Shown one piece after another: positions 1-9,094 of a stretch of DNA of 64,000 bases. The stretch covers positions 186,001 through 250,000 of the forward strand of contig JACJWG010000003.1 of the NCBI GenBank assembly GCA_020637235.1. Direction: 5' to 3'. Position numbers and translations under genes: made by a program. A model generated the notes under the pieces. It searched no databases, was not told where the DNA came from, and saw only the letters and a program-made list of their open reading frames with translations. The stretch is from Acidimicrobiaceae bacterium (GTDB lineage: Bacteria; Actinomycetota; Acidimicrobiia; Acidimicrobiales; Ilumatobacteraceae). Position 1 is the stretch's first letter. Every line of letters starts with the position of its first letter.

Positions 1-108
1 GACCACCGACCCGTGCTCGCGCAGGGTCCGGTAGACGGCGAAGGGATCCCGAATCGCCTCGACCGACACCAGATCGGTGATCACCTCCGGACAGTACGCC
101 CCGGGCAC
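1..108 (-). CDS. N-terminal fragment of probable cytochrome P450 (runs off the window)
   Basis: Read leftwards, the frame from GTG at 108 (or GTG at 84) encodes a segment around D-L-V-S-V-E-A-I-R-D-P-F-A-V-Y-R-T-L-R-E-H-G-S-V-V. The pattern of 'D-P-[FY]-x-V-Y-x-x-L-R-x-x-x-x-V' is typical of the extreme N-terminus of bacterial P450s, just before the first beta strand. Only about 35 residues are inside the window, so the heme-binding Cys and the I-helix cannot be checked. It is divergent from the glutamate dehydrogenase gene, with about 90 bp between them. A GGAGG lies too close to GTG 84 to serve it well, so 108 is preferred. Family assignment is inference from a short stretch. Confidence 0.45.
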   Translation of the reverse strand, partial: MPGAYCPEVITDLVSVEAIRDPFAVYRTLREHGSVV

Positions 109-196
109 TCGCCGCCACGAGCCGTCAGGAGGTGGCAAGCTGGGTGTTCCTGACGTGCGACAACGGCGTCGCACGGATCGGAAAGGCACGGTGGTG

Positions 197-3100
197 ATGG
201 CACTCCCGACGGCGATCGGCCAAACGACCGACGATTGGCTGGCGGCGACCCGCGCTGCGCTCGGCCCTGCGGCGGCCGTGCTCGACCGGCTGGCTCCGGT
301 GCTGCCGGCCGGATACGACGAGCTGAACTACCCCCCGACGGCCGCGCTCGACCTGCCGCGCGTGGTCGCGCTCGCCGACACGGACGGCGACGTCTCGACG
401 GCGGTGTTCAAGTTCGCCGATGCCGCACCGGACGAGTGGCGGTTCCGTGTGTACCGGCGGGGCGACAAGATCTCGCTCGCCGACCTGCTCCCGCTGCTCG
501 ACCATCTGGGGATGCGCGCCAACGACGAGCGGGCGTTCGCCTTCCAGGTGGCCGACGACACCCGTGTGTTCCTCCACGACGTGGGCGTCACGGCGCCGGT
601 CGATGCCGATCTCGCCGACCCCGAGATCGCGACCGAGCTCTGCCGCGCGTTCGAGGCCGCGTTCCGCGGTGAGATCGAGTCGGACGGCTTCAACCGGCTG
701 GTGCTCGCCGCCGGGTTGAGCGCCCGCCAGGCCGAGGTGGTGCGGGCCTTTGCGAAGTATCTGCGCCAGATCGGCTTCCCGCTGAGCCCGCAGTTCGTCG
801 AGTCGGCCGTCGTCCGGCACCACTCGATCACGGCGTCGATCGTCGAACTGTTCGAGGTGCGTTTCGACCCGTCCCGCGCCGGTGTCGCCGGACCCGTGGA
901 ATCGACCGGGGATCCCTCGGGTGGGCTGGAGGACGAGATCCGGGAGCGGATCGCCCGTGCGCTCGACGAGGTGCCGAGCCTCGACGACGACCGCACGTTG
1001 CGAGCGCTGCTCGCACTGGTGGACGCGACGGTGCGCACCAACGTGTTCCGCAGCGGCGACCGACCCGGCACGCATCGCGACGTGATGGCGTTCAAGTTCG
1101 ACCCGTCGCGGGTGCCCGACCTGCCGTTGCCGCGACCGATGTTCGAGATCTGGGTGTGCTCGCCGCGCGTGGAGGGGGTGCACCTCCGCGGCGGCCGCAT
1201 CGCTCGTGGCGGTCTGCGCTGGAGCGATCGGCGAGAGGATTTCCGCACCGAGGTGCTCGGGCTCGTGAAGGCGCAGATGGTGAAGAACGCCGTCATCGTG
1301 CCGACCGGTGCCAAGGGCGGATTCGTCCCGAAGCGAGCCACGGTCACGCCCGACGAGTTCCGGGCCGAGGGCGTCGCCTGCTACCGGCAGTTCATCGGTG
1401 GTCTGCTCGACCTGACCGACAACCTCGTCGGCGGCGTCGTCGTGCCACCGCCCGAGACCGTGCGCTACGACGGCGACGACCCGTACCTCGTCGTCGCGGC
1501 GGACAAGGGCACGGCCACCTTCAGCGACATCGCCAACGAGATCTCCGCCCGCTACGGCTTCTGGCTGGGCGACGCGTTCGCCAGCGGTGGCAGCGCCGGC
1601 TACGACCACAAGGAAATGGGGATCACGGCCCGCGGTGCGTGGGAGAGCGTTCGGCGCCACGCCCGGGTGATCGGCAAGGACGCCGACCGTGACCCGCTCA
1701 CCGTGGTCGGGATCGGCGACATGAGCGGCGACGTGTTCGGCAACGGGTTGCTCCGCTCGCCCCATCTCCGTCTGGTGGCCGCCTTCGACCATCGTCACGT
1801 GTTCCTCGACCCCGACCCCGACCCGGCCACGTCGTACGCCGAGCGGCTGCGGTTGTTCGCGCTGCCTCGCAGCAGCTGGGCCGACTACGACCCCGAGCTG
1901 ATCTCGGCGGGCGGTGGGGTGCATCCACGAACGGCCAAGCGCATCGAGCTGACCGCGGTGATGCAACGGGTGCTCGGCACGGATCGTGCCGTGTTCACCC
2001 CGACCGAGTTGATCGGCGCCATCCTGCGGGCGCCGGTCGACGTGCTCTGGAACGGTGGCATCGGCACGTACGTGAAGGCGTCGACCGAGTCGCACGCCGA
2101 GGTCGGCGATCGCGCCAACGACTCGCTGCGGGTGAACGGCGACGAGTTGCGCTGCACGATCGTCGGCGAGGGCGGCAACCTCGGCTTCACCCAGCGCGGT
2201 CGGATCGAGTACGCCGTCAACGGTGGGCTGATCAACACCGACGCGATCGACAACTCGGCCGGGGTCGACTGCAGCGATCACGAGGTGAACATCAAGATCC
2301 TGCTGTCCGACGTGGTGGCCGGTGCGGGGATGACCCTGTCCGAGCGCGACGAGCTGCTCACGTCGATGACCGACGAGGTGGCCGAGCAGGTGCTCGACGA
2401 CAACCGAGCCCAGACGCTGGTGCTGTCGATCGCACGCCGGCAGGCCCTGCCGATGGCGAACGTGCACGCCCGCTACTTGAACACGCTCGAGACCGAGGGG
2501 TGGATCAACCGCGGGCTCGAGTTCCTGCCGACCGACAAGCAGATCGCCGAGCGGCAGGCCGGCGGCACGGGGCTCACGACGCCCGAGTTCGCGGTGTTGC
2601 TCGCCTACACCAAGACCACCAACATCGAGCTCGTCGCTGCGAGTTCGTTGCCCGACGAGCCGTCGCTCGAACCTGCGTTGATGGAGTACTTCCCGGCACC
2701 GTTGCGCGATCGGTTCGCCGAGCAGATCCGCCGCCACCCGCTGCGTCGTGAGATCGTCGCGACCCAGCTCGGCAACCAGATGGTGAACATCTCGGGGATC
2801 AGCTTCGACCACCGGGTCACGGAGGACACCGGTGTCGGCGTCGTCGACGTCGCCCGGGCATGGATCGCGGCGCGCGACGTGTTCGACGTGCTGCACTGGT
2901 GGGATCGGATCGAGTCGGTCGGTCCCGAGGTGCGACTCGACGTGCAGCTCGATCTGTTCCTCGAGCTGCGCGGGCTGATCGAGCGTGCGGTCAGCTGGAT
3001 CATGCGGCACCGCCGGCCCCCGGTCGCGTTCGACGAGGTGATCGCGCAGTTCCGCGAGCCGATGCGGGTGCTCGCCAGCGCGCAGGACGACGTGCTCTGC

Positions 3101-3583
3101 GGGCGGATGCGCGAACTCACCTTCGCACTCGAGGCGGGTCGCCTCGCTGCCGGCGTGCCGGAGCGCCTCGCCCAGCGATCGGCGGCGTGGCCGTTGATGC
3201 ACACGATGTTCGACGTGGTCGAGCAGGCGCAGCGCAAGCAGCGGCCAGCGGTCGACGTGGCTCGCAGCTACTGGCAGGTGTTCGATGCCGTCGACGTCGG
3301 ATGGCTGTGGGACGCGATCGGGCAACTGCCCCGCGCCGACCGGTGGCAGACCCAGGCGCGCTCCGCGCTGCGGGACGACCTGCTCGCCGCGCTGGCCGAA
3401 CTGAACGACGACGTGGTCGACTGCGGCGGCATCGTCGCCTGGCGGGAGTCGAACGAGCGCGTCCTGGCGCGCACCTCGGCGATGTTCAGCGAGATCCGCC
3501 GCGCCGCCGTCACCGACGTGGCGACGCTGAGCGTCGCCCTCCGGCAGGTGCGCAACCTGGTCCTCACCACCGTCGCCGGCTGA
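197..3583 (+). CDS. gdh: NAD-specific glutamate dehydrogenase, large type, N-terminally short
   Basis: Oxidative deamination of glutamate to 2-oxoglutarate with NAD in the cytoplasm. The protein (1128 aa from ATG 197; GTG at 191/194 also possible behind GGAAAGG) matches the catalytic core and C-terminal helical region of the bacterial large NAD-GDH family: a glycine-rich G-G-L-R-W-S-D-R segment near residue 336, the Lys-containing G-A-K-G-G-F motif near 370, G-I-G-D-M-S-G-D-V-F-G-N-G near 513 and W-N-G-G-I-G-T-Y near 618. Classical actinobacterial members are around 1600 aa with an N-terminal ACT-rich regulatory part; here the protein begins near the middle of that architecture. The frame upstream to 77 is open but does not look like GDH. 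Start is therefore uncertain, catalytic identity is not. Confidence 0.9.
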   Translation: MALPTAIGQTTDDWLAATRAALGPAAAVLDRLAPVLPAGYDELNYPPTAALDLPRVVALADTDGDVSTAVFKFADAAPDEWRFRVYRRGDKISLADLLPLLDHLGMRANDERAFAFQVADDTRVFLHDVGVTAPVDADLADPEIATELCRAFEAAFRGEIESDGFNRLVLAAGLSARQAEVVRAFAKYLRQIGFPLSPQFVESAVVRHHSITASIVELFEVRFDPSRAGVAGPVESTGDPSGGLEDEIRERIARALDEVPSLDDDRTLRALLALVDATVRTNVFRSGDRPGTHRDVMAFKFDPSRVPDLPLPRPMFEIWVCSPRVEGVHLRGGRIARGGLRWSDRREDFRTEVLGLVKAQMVKNAVIVPTGAKGGFVPKRATVTPDEFRAEGVACYRQFIGGLLDLTDNLVGGVVVPPPETVRYDGDDPYLVVAADKGTATFSDIANEISARYGFWLGDAFASGGSAGYDHKEMGITARGAWESVRRHARVIGKDADRDPLTVVGIGDMSGDVFGNGLLRSPHLRLVAAFDHRHVFLDPDPDPATSYAERLRLFALPRSSWADYDPELISAGGGVHPRTAKRIELTAVMQRVLGTDRAVFTPTELIGAILRAPVDVLWNGGIGTYVKASTESHAEVGDRANDSLRVNGDELRCTIVGEGGNLGFTQRGRIEYAVNGGLINTDAIDNSAGVDCSDHEVNIKILLSDVVAGAGMTLSERDELLTSMTDEVAEQVLDDNRAQTLVLSIARRQALPMANVHARYLNTLETEGWINRGLEFLPTDKQIAERQAGGTGLTTPEFAVLLAYTKTTNIELVAASSLPDEPSLEPALMEYFPAPLRDRFAEQIRRHPLRREIVATQLGNQMVNISGISFDHRVTEDTGVGVVDVARAWIAARDVFDVLHWWDRIESVGPEVRLDVQLDLFLELRGLIERAVSWIMRHRRPPVAFDEVIAQFREPMRVLASAQDDVLCGRMRELTFALEAGRLAAGVPERLAQRSAAWPLMHTMFDVVEQAQRKQRPAVDVARSYWQVFDAVDVGWLWDAIGQLPRADRWQTQARSALRDDLLAALAELNDDVVDCGGIVAWRESNERVLARTSAMFSEIRRAAVTDVATLSVALRQVRNLVLTTVAG

Positions 3584-3762
3584 CGACGGCCGGCATTGGG
3601 CCGTTCGGCCCCAGTTCGCCCTGCCCCCTCGAACACGGGTGGTGTTCGTCGAACGCGCTGAGTAATGTTCCTGCTCGTGCCGGAACCCCGGCCCGGCGTC
3701 GACCTCCGCGGGGGTGGCCGGGAGCCGGCGGGCGTCGGGGTCCGGGTGCACACGGAGGCGAG

Positions 3763-6567
3763 ATGTACAGGCGGAGCTGGTGGTTCTCGGGGATGTTGGT
3801 GGCGCTGCTGTTGGGCGTCGTCACCACACGCGGACAGGGCAACGCCGACTCGGCGCCCGCGAACCCGGCCGATCCGGCCACACCGGTCACCGTCACCGCC
3901 GACGCGCTGCCGACGGTGCAGATCGACGGCGTGGCCTGGACGCAGCTCGTGGTCGGCAACACGGTGCTCGTCGGCGGCAACTTCACGAGTGCCCGTCCCG
4001 CCGGTGCAGCGCCGGGTGAGTCGCAGGTCGCCCGCGGCAACTTCCTCGCCTACGACGTCGTCACCGGCGGGCTGGTGGGTGGCATCGATCCGGTGTTCAA
4101 CGGCCAGGTGCGCGCGATCGCCGTCTCACCCGACGCGAGCCGCGTGTACGTGGGTGGCGACTTCACCTCGGTCGACGGTGCGGCTCGCCAGTATCTCGCC
4201 GCGTTCACCTGGCCCGGGATGCAGCTGATCGAGGGGTTCGCCCCGCCGGTCGGCTACCACGTGCACGCGCTCGCCGTGTCGCCCACGGGTGACACGTTGT
4301 ACGTCGGCGGCAACTTCAGTTCGGTCGGTGCGCAGGTGCGGAACCGCCTGGCCGCGTTCCGCGCCGCCGACGGTGGCCTGCTCGACTGGGCGCCGAGTGC
4401 CCAGGGCGGTCAGGTGGCGGCGATGGTGATCTCGCCGGACGGGAGCCGCCTGGTGGTGGGTGGCCGGTTCACCTCGATGAACGGATCGACCAACCCCGGC
4501 TACGGGCTCGCCGCGGTGGACGCCGTCACCGGTGCCAATTTGCCGTGGGCCGCCAACTCGCTCATCCGCAACGGCACCGACCGCGCCGCGATCACGTCGC
4601 TGTCGTCCGACGGCCAGAACGTCTACGGCTCGGGTTTCGCCACCACGTCGTCGTCGATCGGCAACCTCGAAGGGGTGTTCTCGGCCTCGTGGAACGGCGG
4701 TGCGATCAACTGGGTCGCCGACTGCCACGGCGACACCTACTCGACGTTCGTGCAGGGCTCCGCCGTGTACGCGGCGAGCCACTCGCACTTCTGCGGCAAC
4801 ATCGGTGGCTGGACGGAGCCGACCCAGAACTCGAGCACCTGGACGTTCCAGCGGGCGCTCGCTTTCAGCCGCTCGGCGACCGGCACGGTGGCGCCGAACC
4901 GGACCGGCACCGGGTACTTCGACTTCGGTGGTCAGCCGGCCCCGTCGTTGCTCACGTGGTTCCCGCAGATGGACATCGGGTCGTTCACCGGTCAGAACCA
5001 GGGCCCGTGGAGTGTCAGCGGCAACGGCACCTACGTGGTGTACGGCGGCGAGTTCCGCAACGTCAACGGTCGCCCGCAACAGGGGCTGGTGCGGTTCGCC
5101 CTCGCGGGGGCCGCACCGAACGACGAGGGGCCGAAGCGATTCGGTGCCTCGTGGCCGCTGAGTGCGACGTCGCCGGCCGACGGCTCGGTGACGCTCACCT
5201 TCGACGCAAACGTCGACCCCGACAACGAGACGCTCGAGTACCGCATCGAACGTGACGGCACCGCCATCGACTCGATCACCGCCCGGTCGACCTTCTTCCG
5301 CATCCCGTCGCTCAGCTATGTCGACGACGACGCCCCGGCCGGCACCGACGCGAGCTACCGGGTCGTGGCGGTCGACCCGTTCGGCAACGAGGCGCCCACG
5401 CCCACGGTGACCGTGCGCGTGGCAGGGGTACCGGCCCCGACCACGACCACGACGGCGCCGCCGGTGACGACGCTGCCGCCGGTGACGACGCTGCCGCCGG
5501 TGACGACGCTGCCGCCGGTGACGACGCTGCCGCCGGTGACGACGCTGCCGCCGGTGACCACGCTGCCGCCGGTGACCACGCTGCCGCCGGTGACCACGGC
5601 GCCGCCGACGACGGTTCGTCCGCCGGTGACGACGCTGCCGCCGGTGACCACGCTGCCGCCGGTGACCACGCTGCCGCCGGTGACCACGCTGCCGCCGGTG
5701 ACCACGGCGCCGCCGACGACGGTTCGTCCGCCGGTGACGACGCTGCCGCCGGTGACGACGCTGCCGCCGGTGACGACGCTGCCGCCGGTGACGACGCTGC
5801 CGCCGGTGACGACGCTGCCGCCGGTGACGACGCTGCCGCCGGTGACGACGCTGCCGCCGGTGACGACGCTGCCGCCGGTGACGACGCTGCCGCCGGTGAC
5901 GACGCTGCCGCCGTCCTCCGGCGCATCGCTGGCCGTGTCCGACTCGTTCGAGCGCACCGTGGCCGAGGGCCTCGGTTCCGCCGACGTGGGCGGACCGTGG
6001 GCGGCGGCCGGCGCACCGACGGCGTTCTCCGTGGCGGGCGGCACCGCACGACTGCTGCTCGATGCCCCCGGCATCGGCGTCGCGGCACTGCTCCCGGCGA
6101 CCGCGTCGCAGGTGGAGGTCCAGGCGCTGGTCGGTGTCGACCGGCCGACGGTCGGCAACGGCGTGTACACGTCGCTCGTCGCCCGCCAGAGCTTCGCCGG
6201 CGAGTATCGGGCCAAGGTGCTCATCCGACCCTCCGGCGAGCTGCAGCTGTCGCTGGTGCGGGTGGTCGGCGGGGTGGAGACCACGATCGCGATCATGTCG
6301 ATGCCGAGCGACCTGGCGCTCGCCCCGGGCGAGCTGCTCCGGACGAAGTTCCTCGTGCAGGGCACCGACCGACCGACGCTGCGGATGAAGGCCTGGAAGC
6401 TCGGCACCTCCGAGCCGGCGATGTGGCAACTCGAGACCGTCGACACGTCGCCACAGGCACTCACCGGCGGCGGCAACGTCGGTGTCGTCACCTATCTGTC
6501 GTCGGCAGCGTCGACCGCACCGATCGTGGTGTACGTCGACGACTTCCAGGCCAGCTCGATCAGCTGA
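3763..6567 (+). CDS. Secreted beta-propeller protein with FN3-like domain, PPVTTL repeat linker and C-terminal sandwich domain
   Basis: 934 aa. Residues 1-30 form a signal peptide (basic M-Y-R-R-S-W-W then a hydrophobic core). Residues about 60-450 carry repeated V-Y-V-G-G-D-F-T-S-V-type blades of the delta-60/DUF5122 propeller kind, followed by an FN3-like segment (about 465-555). A stretch of 25 six-residue PPVTTL-type repeats (about 566-715) then leads to a C-terminal domain of about 200 aa resembling a concanavalin-like carbohydrate-binding sandwich. The start follows CACGGAGGCGAG, a good ribosome site. The long Thr/Pro linker suggests glycosylated, surface-exposed or wall-spanning spacing. 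No catalytic motif is recognised. The function is probably adhesion or polymer binding, which is inference. Confidence 0.8.
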   Translation: MYRRSWWFSGMLVALLLGVVTTRGQGNADSAPANPADPATPVTVTADALPTVQIDGVAWTQLVVGNTVLVGGNFTSARPAGAAPGESQVARGNFLAYDVVTGGLVGGIDPVFNGQVRAIAVSPDASRVYVGGDFTSVDGAARQYLAAFTWPGMQLIEGFAPPVGYHVHALAVSPTGDTLYVGGNFSSVGAQVRNRLAAFRAADGGLLDWAPSAQGGQVAAMVISPDGSRLVVGGRFTSMNGSTNPGYGLAAVDAVTGANLPWAANSLIRNGTDRAAITSLSSDGQNVYGSGFATTSSSIGNLEGVFSASWNGGAINWVADCHGDTYSTFVQGSAVYAASHSHFCGNIGGWTEPTQNSSTWTFQRALAFSRSATGTVAPNRTGTGYFDFGGQPAPSLLTWFPQMDIGSFTGQNQGPWSVSGNGTYVVYGGEFRNVNGRPQQGLVRFALAGAAPNDEGPKRFGASWPLSATSPADGSVTLTFDANVDPDNETLEYRIERDGTAIDSITARSTFFRIPSLSYVDDDAPAGTDASYRVVAVDPFGNEAPTPTVTVRVAGVPAPTTTTTAPPVTTLPPVTTLPPVTTLPPVTTLPPVTTLPPVTTLPPVTTLPPVTTAPPTTVRPPVTTLPPVTTLPPVTTLPPVTTLPPVTTAPPTTVRPPVTTLPPVTTLPPVTTLPPVTTLPPVTTLPPVTTLPPVTTLPPVTTLPPVTTLPPVTTLPPSSGASLAVSDSFERTVAEGLGSADVGGPWAAAGAPTAFSVAGGTARLLLDAPGIGVAALLPATASQVEVQALVGVDRPTVGNGVYTSLVARQSFAGEYRAKVLIRPSGELQLSLVRVVGGVETTIAIMSMPSDLALAPGELLRTKFLVQGTDRPTLRMKAWKLGTSEPAMWQLETVDTSPQALTGGGNVGVVTYLSSAASTAPIVVYVDDFQASSIS
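5458..5907 (+). repeat. In-frame 18-bp tandem repeat, 25 units, coding PPVTTL
   Basis: Twenty-five contiguous 18-bp units (ccgccggtgacgacgctg and synonymous acc variants). The order is 7 PPVTTL, PPVTTA, PPTTVR, 4 PPVTTL, PPVTTA, PPTTVR, 10 PPVTTL. The twice-used PPVTTA-PPTTVR pair shows a higher-order duplication, and the ACC/ACG codon variants mark sub-blocks. Such tracts expand and contract by slippage, so copy number may vary between strains or be collapsed in an assembly. Confidence 0.97.
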
Positions 6568-6606
6568 GCCCGCCGGCCGGGGTGTTCCCGCGCTCGACAG
6601 ACGGAG

Positions 6607-6776
6607 GTCCTGGGTGCCAGCCGCGGCTCACCGGTCCAGGTGACGGAGATTCCTGGCGCCCAGAAGGTTCGGGAACGGGTCCTGGGTGCCAGCCGCAGCT
6701 CACCGGTGCAGGTCGCAAGATTTCCTGGCGCCCAGAAGGTTTGGGAACGGGTCCTGTGTGTCAGTCGCGGTGCCGG
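6607..6776. repeat. Intergenic 72-bp tandem repeat (2 copies plus a partial third)
   Basis: Units begin at 6607, 6679 and 6751 (last one breaks off near 6776). Each full unit carries a CTGGGTGCCAG arm and, about 35 bp on, a CTGGCGCCCAG arm, so each can fold into a long-loop hairpin. The element fills most of the 254-bp gap between the propeller gene and gltX. A related CTGGGTGCC inverted repeat occurs at 10629-10764. Confidence 0.85.
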
Positions 6777-6821
6777 GGCGCACCGACCGCATGGACCCCC
6801 GCCGGTAGCCTCGGTCGGACC

Positions 6822-8231
6822 ATGAACGCGCCTCGATTCCGCATCGCGCCGTCCCCGACCGGCTTCTTCCACGTAGGCGGGGCGCGGACGGCGCTCTACA
6901 ACTGGGCGCTCGCCAAACGGCTCGGCGGCACCTTCGTGCTGCGCATCGAGGACACCGACGCGGAACGCAACCGGCCCGAGTGGAACCAGGGCATCATCGA
7001 CGCGCTCGCCTGGATCGGCATCCACGCCGACGACCCCACGTTCGAGGGGCCGTACTTCCAGAGCTCGTACGCCGAGCAGCACGTCGCCGAGGCCCGGCGT
7101 CTGTTCGACACCGGTGCGGCGTACTACTGCGACATGACGCCCGACGACATCCAGGCGCGGGCCAAGGCCGAGGGCGTCACCGGCTACGGCGGTTGGTCGC
7201 GCGACCGTGGCCTCGGCCCCGCTGCCGGACGGGTGCTGCGGTTCCGCGTGCCGCCGGGTGCCACCGTGGTGCGCGACCTGGTGCGCGGCGACGTCACCTT
7301 CGACAACGCGACGATCGAGGACTTCGTGCTGCTGCGTGGCAACGGGTCGCCGATGTTCTTGCTGGCGAACGTGGTCGACGACATGTCGATGCGGATCAGC
7401 CACGTCATCCGGGCCGAGGAGCACCTGCCGAACACGCCGAAACAGCAGATGCTGTGGGAAGCGCTCGGCCACGAACCGCCGGTGTGGGCGCACGTGCCGC
7501 TGCTGGTGAACGAACAGCGCAAGAAGATCTCCAAGCGCCGCGACAAGGTGGCGCTCGAGAGTTACCGCGACGAGGGCTACCTGGCCGAGGCGATGATCAA
7601 CTACCTGATGACGCTCGGCTGGTCGCCGGGCGAACAGGAGATCCAGCCGTGGTCGGCGATGCAGGACACGTTCGCGCTGGAGGACGTGGCGAAGTCGCCG
7701 GCGTTCTTCGACCTCAAGAAGTTGGCCGCCTTCAACGGCGAGTACATCCGGGCGATGACGCCCGAACAGTTCGTCGCGGCCGCCGAACCGTGGGTGGCGC
7801 AATGGCGTGAGGCCCACCCCGGCCACGTGTGGAACCAGGTGTGGTTCCTCGCCATGGCACCCTTCGTGCAGCAGCGCGCCACGGTGCTGTCGGAGGCGCC
7901 CGGCGTCGTGGACTTCTTGATGCTCGCCGAGCCGCAGTTCGACGAGCCGAGCCTCGCCAAGGCATGGGCCACCGACGACGCAGCCGAGGTGCTGGCCGAG
8001 ACGATCGCGGCGTTCGAGCGGTGCGACTGGACGCGTGATGCGATGAAGGAAGCGTTCGACCCGATCGCCGACGCCCACGGCATGAAGCCGGGCAAGGCCC
8101 AGGCGCCGATCCGCGTGGCGATCACCGGTCGCACGGTGGGTCCACCGCTGTACGAGGCGATGGAACTCCTCGGCCGCGACGAGACGCTGCGCCGGCTGCG
8201 CTCGATCCCCGGGAGCGTGCACACCGGGTGA
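6822..8231 (+). CDS. gltX: Glutamyl-tRNA synthetase
   Basis: Charges tRNA-Glu with glutamate in the cytoplasm. 469 aa, the normal length for bacterial GluRS. The class I signature appears as P-S-P-T-G-F-F-H-V-G-G-A-R at residues 8-20 (HIGH-like H-V-G-G), and the KMSKS loop as K-I-S-K-R near residue 235. The C-terminal anticodon-binding helical domain ends with the usual G-x-x-L-Y-E-A-M-E-L-L-G segment. The stop overlaps the GTG of the next gene (GTGA), implying translational coupling. A tRNA-Glu gene lies 2.2 kb downstream. Whether this enzyme also mischarges tRNA-Gln cannot be read from sequence; the glnS gene at 31208 argues it need not. Confidence 0.97.
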   Translation: MNAPRFRIAPSPTGFFHVGGARTALYNWALAKRLGGTFVLRIEDTDAERNRPEWNQGIIDALAWIGIHADDPTFEGPYFQSSYAEQHVAEARRLFDTGAAYYCDMTPDDIQARAKAEGVTGYGGWSRDRGLGPAAGRVLRFRVPPGATVVRDLVRGDVTFDNATIEDFVLLRGNGSPMFLLANVVDDMSMRISHVIRAEEHLPNTPKQQMLWEALGHEPPVWAHVPLLVNEQRKKISKRRDKVALESYRDEGYLAEAMINYLMTLGWSPGEQEIQPWSAMQDTFALEDVAKSPAFFDLKKLAAFNGEYIRAMTPEQFVAAAEPWVAQWREAHPGHVWNQVWFLAMAPFVQQRATVLSEAPGVVDFLMLAEPQFDEPSLAKAWATDDAAEVLAETIAAFERCDWTRDAMKEAFDPIADAHGMKPGKAQAPIRVAITGRTVGPPLYEAMELLGRDETLRRLRSIPGSVHTG

Positions 8232-8932
8232 GCGATCAGCACTGGTCCGCGATCGCGGCGTCCGAGGCGCCGGTGGTCGATCCGACGCCGGTCGGTGGCG
8301 TGAAGATCTTCCGCCCGCGCCGATGGCCGCGCCGGCTGGGGTGGTCGGTGCTGCTCGTCGTGCTCGCCCTGCTCGGCTACGTCGGGGTGAGCTGGTACCA
8401 GGTGTGGTCCACCGGACGCAGCGACGAGGCACAGCCGGTCGACGCGATCGTCGTGATGGGCGCCGCCCAGTACGACGGCCGCCCGTCGCTGCAACTGCAG
8501 GCCCGGCTCGACCACGTGGTCGAGTTGTGGTGGCGCGGCCTCAGCGACACCGTGGTGGTCACGGGTGGCAACCAACCCGGTGACCGGTTCACGGAGGCCG
8601 ACGTGTCGGCGGAGTACCTGATCGAGCGAGGAGTGCCCGCATCGGCGATCCTGCGTGAGACCGTCGGCCGCAGCACCTACGAGTCGCTCGAGGAGGTGGC
8701 TCGGGTGCTCGAGCCGCTCGGCAAGCGGTCGGTGCTGATCGTGAGCGACCCGTTCCACCTGCTGCGCAGCCGCCTGTCGGCCGAGGAGCTCGGTCTCGAC
8801 GCCGTGGTGTCGCCCACGCCGACGACCACGATCACCGGCGGGGAGGCGCGGCGCAAGGAGCTGAAGGAGGCCGCCGGCATCGCGCTCGGCCGGCTGATCG
8901 GCTTCGACCGCCTGCTCGAGATCACCGGCTGA
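8228..8932 (+). CDS. DUF218/YdcF-SanA-like membrane-anchored protein
   Basis: 234 aa, starting at GTG 8228 inside the gltX stop. A cytoplasmic basic stretch (R-P-R-R-W-P-R-R) precedes one transmembrane helix (about residues 37-58). The extracytoplasmic part is a DUF218 domain: D-A-I-V-V-M-G-A-A-Q-Y-D-G-R-P-S, V-V-T-G-G, a conserved S-T-Y-E-S-L (the family's T-x-E-N/E region) and V-S-D-P-F-H-L-L-R. Members such as SanA/ElyC are linked to envelope integrity or peptidoglycan precursor metabolism, but the biochemical activity is not settled. Confidence 0.85.
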   Translation: MSDQHWSAIAASEAPVVDPTPVGGVKIFRPRRWPRRLGWSVLLVVLALLGYVGVSWYQVWSTGRSDEAQPVDAIVVMGAAQYDGRPSLQLQARLDHVVELWWRGLSDTVVVTGGNQPGDRFTEADVSAEYLIERGVPASAILRETVGRSTYESLEEVARVLEPLGKRSVLIVSDPFHLLRSRLSAEELGLDAVVSPTPTTTITGGEARRKELKEAAGIALGRLIGFDRLLEITG

Positions 8933-8943
8933 TCCGATCAGTC

Positions 8944-9091
8944 TTTCGTGAGCCGGATGCGCAGCCGGTGCGCATCGCGCTCACGGACCCGGGTGTTTCG
9001 TGAGCCGGATGCGCAGCCGGTGCGCATCGCGCTCACGGACCCGGGTGTTTCGTGAGCCGGATGCGCAGCCGGTGCGCATTCGGCTCACGAA
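8944..9091. repeat. Three tandem 52-bp hairpin units between convergent genes
   Basis: Units start at 8944, 8996 and 9048 (the last is 44 bp). Each folds as CGTGAGC...GATGCGC-loop-GCGCATC...GCTCACG. Copies 1 and 2 have a 2-bp internal mismatch; copy 3 pairs for 17 bp with one G-T. The block separates the convergent DUF218 and LLM genes, and copy 3 ends 3 bp beyond the LLM stop, so it probably acts as a bidirectional terminator or mRNA-stabilising REP-like element. There is no long T tract. Confidence 0.85.
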
Positions 9092-9094
9092 GGG

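Noticed and set aside
125..3751. Very long open frame on the minus strand opposite the glutamate dehydrogenase gene
   Set aside because: A GC-rich antisense shadow: Arg/His/Pro-rich, no domain, while the plus strand encodes a clear enzyme.
5458..5907. CRISPR-like direct repeats
   Set aside because: Contiguous 18-bp in-frame codon repeats with no spacers; they encode PPVTTL.
8944..9091. CRISPR array or tRNA-like cluster
   Set aside because: Copies abut with no unique spacers and each is a simple hairpin; no cas gene or tRNA arms.
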